A stretch of DNA of 64,000 nucleotides, taken from assembly GCA_019915015.1 (NCBI GenBank), contig JAHBBC010000016.1, forward strand, positions 248,001 to 312,000. The letters run 5' to 3'. Origin of the DNA: Auriscalpium vulgare (Eukaryota > Basidiomycota > Agaricomycetes > Russulales > Auriscalpiaceae). A program made the translations under genes and the position numbers. This document shows positions 55,139-64,000 of this stretch, piece after piece. The notes below the pieces were generated by a model, which saw only the letters and a program-made list of their open reading frames with translations, was not told the DNA's origin and ran no database searches. Within the stretch, counting starts at the first letter, position 1; every line of letters starts with the position of its first letter.

Positions 55139-56923
55139 GGCCAGCCTGCGGAGCGCTCCGATGCCCGTGCTTGGCTATGGATTATCCAGTCATCTTAGGG
55201 GCGACAAATGTAATCTGAGGGGCTGAATTCCGACAGCAGAGAGGAGGAGACGCCCGGGATACATGTTAACTTTCCGTCGACAAGTCCCTGATAAAGCAAT
55301 TATAAGCGAATGTGGGGAATATTAACGGAAATGGGTGCATTACCTGTCGGCAACTCACCGAGGACATAGAAGCTGGTAGAATGCGCCGGCTGGCTTTTGT
55401 GACAAATTATTCTCCATGCGGTTGTCCTGAGGCGAGTGAGCCCGCCCGGCCTCGGCGGCCAGCGCTGCGTCGGTGGCGGGGACGATATGTGAAGCACCCT
55501 ATGAGAGCTATGCGAGTAATGCAGATTGGCATGTGTGCTCCTCGGGCGGATACAACTAGTACAAGTAGCAAATCGCCATAGTGAACGAACCCAGAGCATC
55601 TCAGCTCCCGCGCAGACAAGTGAGCTCTCCAATCCACAGGACAAAGAAGCCTCTGCAGGTCGTCCGTGCGTCCCGGCGAAGTCCCTTGCCTAAAGCAGTT
55701 GAGTTGCCGGTAGGTCCAGAGGCACAGTCAGACGGAATTTATGTATGACTGTCCTATGATTCAGCTATATCATAGTATATGGCGTACCAGTAAGCGGATT
55801 GTGCATCGCGCTCCACGGGAATACGTGACATGTGTCCCGACGAACGCGTCATCCATTACGGAGGGAGGAGAGTGACTGGGGATGGCAAAGTTTGTTATGC
55901 GAACGCTAGATATGGATATAAGTACCACTGACCGTTGGGTTGACTATGCTTCGCATCTAAATACTACTCCCGCCGTGTTCACATCTCACAGTAACTGGAC
56001 AGAATAACCGCGGCTTGACAATCAGAAATGAGAACAACGACGGAGGAAATCGCATCGGATACTGTTGCAGTGAAGTGACGTCCGCGGAGCAGAGTAAAAG
56101 GTGAGATATTCGCCGTTCCCACGCTTCTAAGTCTTGTCTCCGGGAAATTAATGACCCAAGATATCGGAGGCAAAACCGGAGGATAGGGACGGCAACATCA
56201 AGCCAGGGGCAAATGGCGAGGACCACACAGGAACCGTCGGCCAGGTAACGAGCACGAGGAAGAAGCGTCCAGACCAAGGGGAGGACAAGCAGATTTGATT
56301 CCTTTAGAGCGAAGACAAGGAGCGTGAGGGAAGCAGATAGTATAGAACGGACAGGGAGCTAGGTGTATCGATCTTGATGAATAGAAGCCAGATATAGAGG
56401 GAGTGTGCACCAAGCGGAGCATTGAAGAGGTCGTCGACACCGGATTCGGGGCACTGGGATGCACCTGCAAAACTGATGGCGGGGCGGGAGGAACGAGGAA
56501 CGGACAAGAAGTGCGGGAAAAGGGAGACGAAACCTACCTCTCGAGTCCCAAGCGCCACCCTCATTATACATTCGGGAACGTCAGATAGAACCGAAGTCGC
56601 GGACCGGCAGCCAACATTGGAATGGGCCTGACTCGTCTCGTCAGCGATAGAAGCTGGGTGAGGTGCAGGGCATGTCTCACTGGGGTGGTGAGTAATGCGC
56701 GGAGGCTTAGTGCGCACATAGTCATGTTCAAAAGAGGCGCTATGGCAGCTTTCCACCGCGTGGCCGGGGAGAGACGCAATGTATGCTCTTTGAGCATGCG
56801 CGCGCAGTTGTTCAAGATTCCGCCGTCGGAGCGATTGAGGACGCGGTGTCGTTCTGATTGGGGATCGAGAAAAACCTTTGCATTGCATGCAAGAAGACGA
56901 AGTCCAGCTCATACCACAATCAC
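55139..56923. other. spacer between copy H and COQ9
   Basis: No intact gene. It contains the unamplified version of the spacer repeat (about 55640-55900) and, at about 55960-56640 on the minus strand, a decayed hydrophobic reading (SLYIWLLFIKIDTPSSLSVL) related by its RFPPSLFSF end to the remnant at 41367-41945. The segment around 56745-56890 (GCGCAG.TGTTC.A.ATTCCGCCGTCGGAGC) recurs at 43975-44040 and 53280-53345. Confidence 0.6.
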
Positions 56924-57839
56924 TCACAAGAAGGCCCCCGAGCTCTTGATTAGGGAAGCCCAGCTTTTGACTACGTACGTCGCAAAGAGCTGAGACTCCG
57001 AGCAGACGCCCCTGAGGGAAGACGCTGAGTCCAGTAACGAGTCAAGAAATTCGTCCGCAGTGCCAGGGGAGCCGATTTGATGCAATTCTATGGCACTCGT
57101 TCAGTACGACGTGACAACAGCTATAAGGGATGGACACACCGGCTGCTGTATAGATGGCGGCGAGCGTGGCACGTTTTGTATACCACGACGGCTGTGATGG
57201 AGCTGAGGACATATACACGAACGTATTCCATGGCGACGTACCCCGATGGTGTCAATACCTGCGGCATAGCAAGCCTCATCTGCAACGCCGCCGGCGTGCA
57301 GAATCGCAGGGCGCACGTCCAGAGGCGGAATACCCGAGCGCGGGGACGCAAGTAGCGCAAACGCCTTCCTCGTGCATTTAGAATGGCATCATAACAGTGA
57401 ACAACGATGCAGCACACCTCAGAAAGATAATGCAGCACCGGCTCGTTGTACCTCAACCTGCCCTTTAACGCTTCTGCAACGGTCGTACTTTCGCCCGTCC
57501 TCATTCGCGCTCGCCCTTCATCCAGCCATGCATCAATCAATACACGACGCGCGGTTTCGCCCTCGCCAAACAGCGCAGATACGGCAGGCTCGGGAAGGGT
57601 TCCGTGCGTGGTTCGGAGAGGGACAGCACGGCGCGGGAGAGGGCGTCGCGGGTGAAGCCATGCTGCTTGATGAGTGGGAATGACGCCTGCAGGATCTGGG
57701 ACTCATCTGTTCGTAAGAGCACGGTACATTGGCAATCGTGAGGGGGTGGCATACCTGAGCGACATGGTGGACGCGGGGAACAAAACACGAGTCTGCCAGC
57801 CCGGGCCGCCTCCCCCGTCATAACTTCGTGCACTCGCAT
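56924..57839 (-). CDS. COQ9: ubiquinone biosynthesis protein COQ9
   Basis: COQ9 is a lipid-binding, TetR-fold protein that delivers coenzyme Q precursors to COQ7 at the mitochondrial inner membrane. Visible parts in order: DESQILQASFPLIKQHGFTR, DALSRAVLSLSEPRTEPFP, PEPAVSALFGEGETARRVLI, DAWLDEGRARMRTG, LRYNEPVLHYLSE|AFALLASPRSGIPPLDVRPA, VADEACYAAG, SWYTKRATLAAIYTAA|ELHQIGSPGTADEFLDSLLD and SQLFATYVVKSWASLIKSSG, ending AFL. Introns are GTGTGC...GGAAG, GTATTG...CTCAG and GTGTCC...CATAG. The start (ATG 57839, MRVHEVMTGEAARAGRL) is tentative. One base is missing near 57595-57605 (..EPFP to EPAVSALF), so this allele is frameshifted or the sequence has an error. Two truncated copies of its 3' end lie in the NmrA array. 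Confidence 0.75.
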
Positions 57840-57966
57840 CGCTTGCAAACATATTTTGCCCTCGATCTTCCTACGGATACATGCAACATTTATATGTGTA
57901 GCGATACAAATTACAATGAATGCACCCAGAAAGCAAAAACCACATCGTCGATAGCCAGCCATGAGA

Positions 57967-58922
57967 TCATGCCCAGTTGTCGATGAGGGTATCGCGCATC
58001 TCGCCAATGACTGCTGATGAGTCTTGACCTTGTAACTCTGCGCGCCGAGAAATATGAGCATTAGCCAACGAAATTGGAGAGCAATACGCACTGAAGGTGG
58101 CCTCGATCACACTGATCTCAGTCGCAGTGGTGTCGAGGCCGGTGAACGCACACCAGTCGTTGACCACAAGCCCCGCCCCAATCACGTCCGAGCCACGGTT
58201 CACCGTTCCCGCCTACACAACAGCCCATCGCATCACCTATCAGGCCGCATAACGAGCGCACGCACCACCAGCGGGATCTGCAGCAAGCTGCTCAGCTCGT
58301 CTTGATCCTGTATGCTCGTTTTGGGGTGCACGAGCCCGCCCTGGTTTGTGATTGCCGCGTATGAGCCGACAAGCACGTTGTCCGCGACGGTCTGGCGGAA
58401 GACCTCGACTTTGAGCACGTCCGCGATGATCTCCTCCGTCTCGCGATCAACATCCGGATGCACGAGCGCGACGTAGTCGTTGCATGCGATGACGTTGCCG
58501 AGCGCAGAAAGCCGCTCTTCGATGCGCTGGATCGCGACCGTGTCGGGCAGCGCATTGCGGAGATGTTGCAGCTCCTGGTCGGTGGTCGTGGAGGGGACGA
58601 GCAGGCCATGGCGATTGCCTGGATCGCATACAGTTAGGACGGACTATGGTTTCGCAGTGAACGCGGCGGTGCGCACCTGCCGTTAGCCGTCCGACGATGC
58701 GTGTGCCGCCGATGCTCGTGTGCACGATGGGGACGACATCAGCAAGCTCCGCCTCGAACGCGGAGTAGAAATTTGTGCTGCCTTGGATGGCGGTCAGGCA
58801 GTAGCTGTTTGTAAGTTTTGCGAATACGCCAATATCGCTGCTGTTTTCGAATTGGATGCCTGCGAGGAGTGTCGGTCTCTTTCAAGAAGGATTCGAGGGT
58901 GGAGGTACGCACGGGTGGCCAT
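57967..58922 (-). CDS. TIF6: eukaryotic translation initiation factor 6
   Basis: eIF6 binds the nascent 60S subunit at uL14/uL24, blocks early joining with 40S, and is needed for 60S biogenesis in the nucleolus. Exon 1 is only ATG GCC ACC C. A GTGCGT intron follows, then exon 2 [40 protein letters not shown] and IVGRLTAG; exon 3 [60 protein letters not shown] and [20 protein letters not shown], to QIPLV; last exon [20 protein letters not shown], ending [10 protein letters not shown]. The five-fold pseudosymmetric pattern and the length of about 245 residues are exactly the family's. Intact. It starts 290 bp from, and divergent to, NDUFAF7. Confidence 0.95.
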
Positions 58923-59211
58923 GGTGGATGAAGATGAGGTATCTGTATTGGCAGTACTCTGTGGATCCGGAAGAGACTTGTTGACGAAGAAGTGAAGAAA
59001 AAGAAAAAGTGCTGGATGGGTTGTCTGTGTCTATGCAGAAACCGAAGGACGAAGGAGATATTTATGACCAAGACCAGTCATCGCGCGCGGCCCCGAGTCG
59101 CGCGTCTTCCACCGCTCTAGCCGCCAGTCAAGACTGTCAACATCCGTCTTTCTGACTCTTACGCTTCCTCTGGAAGACTTCAGGACATCTCAGGACGTAC
59201 ATCGAGTCACC

Positions 59212-60920
59212 ATGCTGGCACTCAGGGGAGGCGCAAGCCGCGTGCCCGCTCGTCTTGCCCATCGTGTCCAGCGCGTGCGGACCTTTGCCGTATCCTCCAC
59301 TCAATCCGTCGGACCCGTTACCCCCATCGAAAAGATCCTCCTGGACACGATCAAGGTGCGCCGCGGCCAAGGCTGGTAGTTCCGAACTCATCAACCTCCA
59401 GGCAAATGGACCGGTGTCTTACGCGACATACATGCAACACTGTCTGTCTCATCCTACCGAAGGCTACTACATGAACCCAAAAAATGCGGTCTTTGGCGCG
59501 CGCGGTGATTTCATCACAAGCCCCGAGATCAGCCAGGTGTTCGGCGAGGTGCGCAGTGTCATGTCCACCAAGAATACAAGTTGGATAACGAGCCCTCAGT
59601 GACGTGTTTGCAGCTCGTTGCGATATGGATGGTGTCGCAGTTCATCAACGTCCCGCAGCCGCAGGAGATTCGTCTCGTGGAGCTCGGGCCAGGGAGGGGT
59701 ACGCTGATGGACGACGTCCTGAGAGTGCGTCTTTGCTTCTCGGCAGCCGGCACCTACTAATGTTGACCTCCCTCAGACACTATCACAGCTCCCGTATACT
59801 CGCGCGTCTTTGAAGCATATTCATCTTGTCGAGACGAGCTCTTCTCTTCGCAAAATTCAGGAGCAGAAACTGCAGTCATGGGCGGACAAGCACGACCTCC
59901 AGCTGCACTGGCACGATTCTATTGACGACGTTCCGAGTTCTGGGGAGTCATATACGATGCTGGTTGCGCACGAATTCTTCGACGCGCTTCCCATCCATCT
60001 GTTACAAGTGCGGAGCCCACTGGCGTTTCGCTACCTTGCAAATAAGCGGGATACTGACCAAATCATCATCTTGCAGAAAACGGAACAGGGCTGGAATGAA
60101 GTGCTCATCTCCTCCGCCCCCGATCTGACCGCCAAAACAATCCTTCGGGCTGATGGTTCCCCTTCCCTCCCTTCGTCAGCTCCTCGATCCCCCTCTCTCG
60201 ATGTCGACACTACTCTGCCGTCACAATCGTTATCTCAGCCCCGCCTGCGTCCCGTCCTGTCTCAAACGCCCTCCCCCGTGTCGACGTTGCTTGGCTCCTC
60301 GTCACCGCGCTTTAAGAACCTCCCTCTTGGTGCCCGCCTCGAGGTGTCTGCCGCGGCGTTCCAGATCGCGCGAAAGGTCGGGGAAATGATAGGTGGAAAT
60401 GAGGATGGGAGGCGAAGGGGCAGTGCGTTGATCATTGACTACGGCGCGGACAAGATGTCCGGTCATTCATTCAGGGTGAGTATCCTACCATGCTGAAATG
60501 GGTTACGGCAATTGATCAAGATTGAGCATAGGCATTCAGGATCACAAAATTGTCGACCCTTTCTACCTGCCTGGACAGTGCGATCTCACTGCCAACGTCG
60601 ACTTTGCCTACCTCATCGAGGCCATGGCCGGCACCGCGACAACTCATGGCCCCATCACTCAACACGGCTTCCTCACGCGCATGGGGCTATCAACACGTGT
60701 CGACGCGCTTGTCCGTGCGGCATCCAGTGCTGAACGTGGGAACGCATTGAAGGAAGCGGGGGAGAGGCTCGTGAGCACAACGGGAATGGGGAAGGAGTAT
60801 AAAGTCCTCGGGGTGACGGGGTATGGGCGAGAAGGGAGCTTACCGGAGGGAATAGATGATGTGATATGGCCGTTTGTGAAGGACGTCGAAGGGCAGGGCG
60901 ACAGAACCACCTCGTCATGA
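59212..60920 (+). CDS. NDUFAF7: NDUFAF7-like protein arginine methyltransferase (complex I assembly)
   Basis: The MidA/NDUFAF7 (DUF185) family dimethylates a complex I subunit in the mitochondrial matrix during early assembly. The N-terminus MLALRGGASRVPARLAHRVQ is a mitochondrial presequence. Conserved parts: ANGPVSYATYMQHCLSHPTE, GYYMNPKNAVFGARGDFITS, PEISQVFGE, the SAM-binding VELGPGRGTLMDDVLR, KHIHLVETSSSLRKIQ, VAHEFFDALPIHLLQ and, after a low-complexity Ser/Pro insert (about 60150-60310), SALIIDYGADKMSGHSFR, FRDHKIVDPFYLPGQCDLTA and NVDFAYLIEAM. It ends GQGDRTTSS. About five introns, including GTGCGC...GTGTTTGCAG-type. Near the SAM motif no substitution is seen. About 490 residues; intact. 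Confidence 0.9.
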
Positions 60921-61917
60921 GGTGAGATATACGGGAGGCTGTTGAGCAGATTTTCCGCCTATGCCGTCACAATGCTGATGTGAACTGCAACAGGTGCGCC
61001 TAGCTAGCTTAGTACCAGTGCTAATATATAGGCTTAATTACAATCTGGACATATTCAATCGATCAAGCTCGGCGACGTCACCGGTCACCCTTTGCCCATG
61101 TGCGACTTCTCCACCGCCTAGTCCTTGTCCTACAACGCGGTCATCCTATTCGTAATGTACATCTAACGTTCTGAAAGAAGCTGTATTTACATTTAGACAG
61201 AGCATACCCGCGGAAGCCATGGCAGGACATGGGCGCCGACTCCACGTTGGCAACAACTTCCCGCTTCCCACTCGGCGTTCGATCAGCCATTGACGACCCT
61301 CTACTGCCGCAGTTCTCCCACCGTCCTCCTCCAACCTTGCGACTGAATGTCGCCTGCCACATTGCATGCCGTACCATCTGTCAAAATAGATGTTCGCGCA
61401 CCGTCGGTGCCGGCTCCACATGATACAAAGCATATCGACCAGTGACCACAGGGTCAGCGTGCGATCGGTATAGCTCAAGACGGCGGCCGTCGCACCCAGG
61501 CCCTTGGCGTGCCCTTGTAAGATTGGGTACCGGGTACTTGCCTGACTTCACATCAGTCAGCGGACGTCCATGTCAATGTCACGGTGGAGCCACAATGTTG
61601 AGCAGTGAGTAAGCGCCGCGAGAGTTTCTGTGGTTATTTACAGCTTTTACTAGCAGATAATTACCAAAAGCATGCAATGTTGATCCTCATTTTCCTTCCA
61701 GAGGCACTACATAGTAGGAGCCTAGTAAGGCTAGGAAGCTGGAGGCACGGACGATGCGCTACAACAGCCGACGCCAAGCACCAACGTACCTAAATGCGAC
61801 GCATCAAGCGGCATCTAATGCTCGCGCATTGCGTCATGACAAGGCATCAACGGCATGTATGGCCCGTATTTGTGACGGATAAAAGCAACTCGTATTAGCC
61901 GTGGTAAGTTCACCGCG
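60921..61917. other. intergenic; nothing recognised
   Basis: Short frames only. It holds the promoter of the FAD oxidase gene and the terminator side of NDUFAF7. Confidence 0.5.
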
Positions 61918-63999
61918 ATGCCCCCAATGACGCGCAGACTGCCAACTCTGCGACGCATTCTACTGGGCCTTTTTGGTGTCGGCACCCTAATCGGTGCGCT
62001 ACCTGACGACGCGCGCCGCTCGCCAGCGGACTACCTATCGACATGTCAGGCCATTGCCAAGGCAGTGTCGAACGCGTCGGATGTGTACTATCCAGGGCTT
62101 CGTACGTTCGCTGTCATATAACACTGCAACATTCGAGTTGACCATCTGTTCATAAACTAGTGTCCCTGAACTACGCTGCAGATAATGCGCACTGGGCAGC
62201 GTCGAGCTCTGACGTGTCGGCATGCTCAGTTGAGCCGGGTACAGTTGCCGACGTTGGTGAAATTGCGAGCAAATTGTTTTTTTTTGCATCAAGGACAGAT
62301 GCTAACAAACCGACAGCTACAAATTGTGGGATCCACGAAAACTCCTTTTGCGGTACGGCCCTATATTCCTACTGGCGCCCTCATCTTTGACAATAATTTA
62401 TCTAGGTCAAGGGCGGGGGACACGCAAGCAACCCTGGATTCTCGTCCACGAAAGGCGTTCAAGTATCTATGAGCCGATTCAATCAAGTGACGAACAATCC
62501 TGCAGCGAGTACTGTAGACGTCGGCGCTGGCCTCATATGGGACGACGTTTACAAGGCTCTAGATGGCACCGGCGTGAACATCGTAGGCGGCCGTGTCCCT
62601 GGAGTCGGCGTAGCGGGCTTTACCCTCGGTGGAGGTAAGTTCATCGCGCTCCGGGAAGACATGAGCGCAACGAACTGACCACTTTACAGGGTACTCTTGG
62701 AAAACAAATCAGTATGGTTTGACAATCGACAACATCGCTGCGTACGAGCTCGTTCTGCCTAGTGGGAATGTGACCACGGTCACCTCAGCCGATAATGACC
62801 TGTGGTTTGCTCTGCGGGTGCGTCTCTGTCAGTTCAACAGTCCTATACGTGGGTTACTCAATAAGAGGCAACAGGGTGGGGGCAATAACTTTGTAAATGC
62901 TTTCAGGTCTCATGCGCACAGTTAGCAAAATACACATTATCCGTTACGCAGGGCATCGTGACAAAATTCACTTTGAAGTCCCACCCGCAGACGGACGTTT
63001 GGGTGCGATCCAATATTTTTCCACGCTGTGAGCTCTGACAGTGACTACATTGCAAGGGGGGCTCCGTCATCTACTCGAACCTCGAAAACGACGTGCTCTT
63101 CGCAGCGATCGCAAAGTATTCGTCAACAGTCAACGACAAGAAAGCTGCCATCCTGCCGACCATCAACACAGAAGTAGGCGGCCTAGTAAGCAGTGCCTAG
63201 CTTTCATCTCAAGATTTGAAAATCTAACTATTCCTCGCGCAGTTTATCATAGTCGTGTTGATGTTCTATGACGGACCTTCCCCGCCGTCGGGCATCTTCG
63301 ACGATCTCCTAGCTATCCCGAGTGAAACGAATTCAGTCAAGACACAGTCCTTCAGTTCGTTCTTGACGTCCCTGCCGAGCACCAATCCGGCTGCAGGACC
63401 TCGGTACGTCTTGTGCAGCAGCGCCGATCGTGATCAGTGGCTGATATCTTCGGTCGATGTATCAGTGCATTGTTCAGCAGTGTATCTGTTTTGCAGTACA
63501 CAGATTCGCTGTTGAAGGTTATTTACAATGAGACTGTGGTAAGCTGATGCCTGCGCAGCCTCTGAAGTTTCCCAATGAGTCTCACCCCGCGTTCTTCACT
63601 CAGTATTGGGCCGCCCGCCTGGCGCTCCTCGATACAAGCCCTTTCGTCTCTTACGACATTGAGCCCTTCAATCCGGCACTCTTCTCATACGGTTCGGGTT
63701 CCGCATACCCACCATCGCGAGCGCAGCCGCTCCTCCCCACAAACCTATACTTCTCCTGGACACTCTCGGCCATTGACGGTCAAGTCCATGATGCGATCCT
63801 TCAGAGCTCCAATACAATCAAGGCGGCGGCAGTGGCGGAGGGTCAGAATGTGGACGGCGCGTCGGAATATGGCAATTACGCCCTATACGATACGCCGCTG
63901 CAGGGGATATATGGCGGCAATGTCGCTCGGCTTAAGGCAATTCATGCAAGGGTGGACCCGCAGAATGTCATGGGGTTAGCAGGAGGCTTCAAATTTTAA
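61918..63999 (+). CDS. secreted FAD-linked oxidase (BBE-type)
   Basis: Flavoprotein oxidase of the FAD-binding PCMH/berberine-bridge-like class. The start has a hydrophobic leader (RILLGLFGVGTLIGALP), suggesting secretion. Exons read ADYLSTCQAIAKAVSNASDV, LNYAADNAHWAASSSDVSAC, LQIVGSTKTPFAV|KGGGHASNPGFSSTKGVQVS (His of the GGGH motif is the likely FAD attachment residue), VDVGAGLIWDDVYKALDGTG, GRVPGVGVAGFTLGGG|YSWKTNQYGLTIDNIAAYEL, DLWFALR|GGGNNF|GIVTKFTLKSHPQTD, GSVIYSNLENDVLFAAIAKY, VLMFYDGPSPPSGIFDDLLA, YTDSLLKVIYNETV|YWAARLALLDTSPFVSYDIEP, and the BBE-like end YDTPLQGIYGGNVARLKAIH, ARVDPQNVMGLAGGFKF. At least eight introns. Many such genes sit in metabolite clusters, but no cluster is visible here. 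Substrate unknown. It ends one base before the window end. Confidence 0.88.
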
Positions 64000-64000
64000 T

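Overview
The window looks like a piece of a filamentous basidiomycete genome, most probably an Agaricomycete. Protein-coding genes are broken by many introns of roughly 45-70 nt with GTRNGT-type donors, and the families present (tandem NmrA-like genes, DUF6533 membrane protein, FAD/BBE oxidase, monocarboxylate-type MFS, AVT3-type transporter, hAT transposon) are typical of that class. No rRNA, tRNA, CRISPR or bacterial operon signal was recognised.

Layout. 0-2.5 kb: no intact gene, but a decayed fragment of trehalose-6-phosphate synthase on the minus strand. 2.5-5.7 kb: tandem segmental duplication of the ribosomal stalk gene RPP0; the left copy is frameshifted, the right copy intact. 6.2-9.4 kb: large PPR-like, probably mitochondrial protein. 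9.6-14.8 kb: two tandem paralogues of an intron-rich TPR protein. 15.5-16.3 kb: single-exon conserved hypothetical. 17-23.6 kb: two NmrA-like genes, each followed on its promoter side by an NmrA fragment. 24.3-27.7 kb: housekeeping NPR3 (GATOR1/SEACIT) and convergent FRA10AC1. 28.4-30.1 kb: non-coding minisatellite. 30.6-38.4 kb: monocarboxylate-type MFS gene, divergent AVT3-type vacuolar amino acid transporter, and a DUF6533 membrane protein. 39.2-55.1 kb: four more NmrA-like genes, with a complete 5.33-kb hAT transposon inserted between the second and third. 56.9-60.9 kb: COQ9, TIF6 (eIF6) and NDUFAF7. 61.9-64.0 kb: secreted FAD-dependent oxidase.

The main discovery candidate is the hAT element at 44508-49836. 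It has a perfect 8-bp target-site duplication, 20-bp terminal inverted repeats and subterminal palindromes. Splicing of one canonical intron predicts a single polypeptide that joins an N-terminal Ulp1/C48-type cysteine protease, with His-Asp-Gln-Cys visible, to a full hAT transposase. Retaining that intron would give a protease-only protein.

A second story is the NmrA array: six apparently intact genes share four exons, a GC-AG first intron in five of six copies, and a TATA plus GACCGCGGTC promoter module. The amplified unit carried the 3' end of COQ9 and a 50-bp exon/intron fragment of TIF6 along with it, so the array grew from an NmrA-COQ9-TIF6 arrangement still present at 53.8-58.9 kb.

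Three otherwise convincing genes (PPR-like, AVT3-like, COQ9) each need one unexplained frame change, so either the sequence has scattered indel errors or these alleles are damaged. Exon boundaries were placed by eye.
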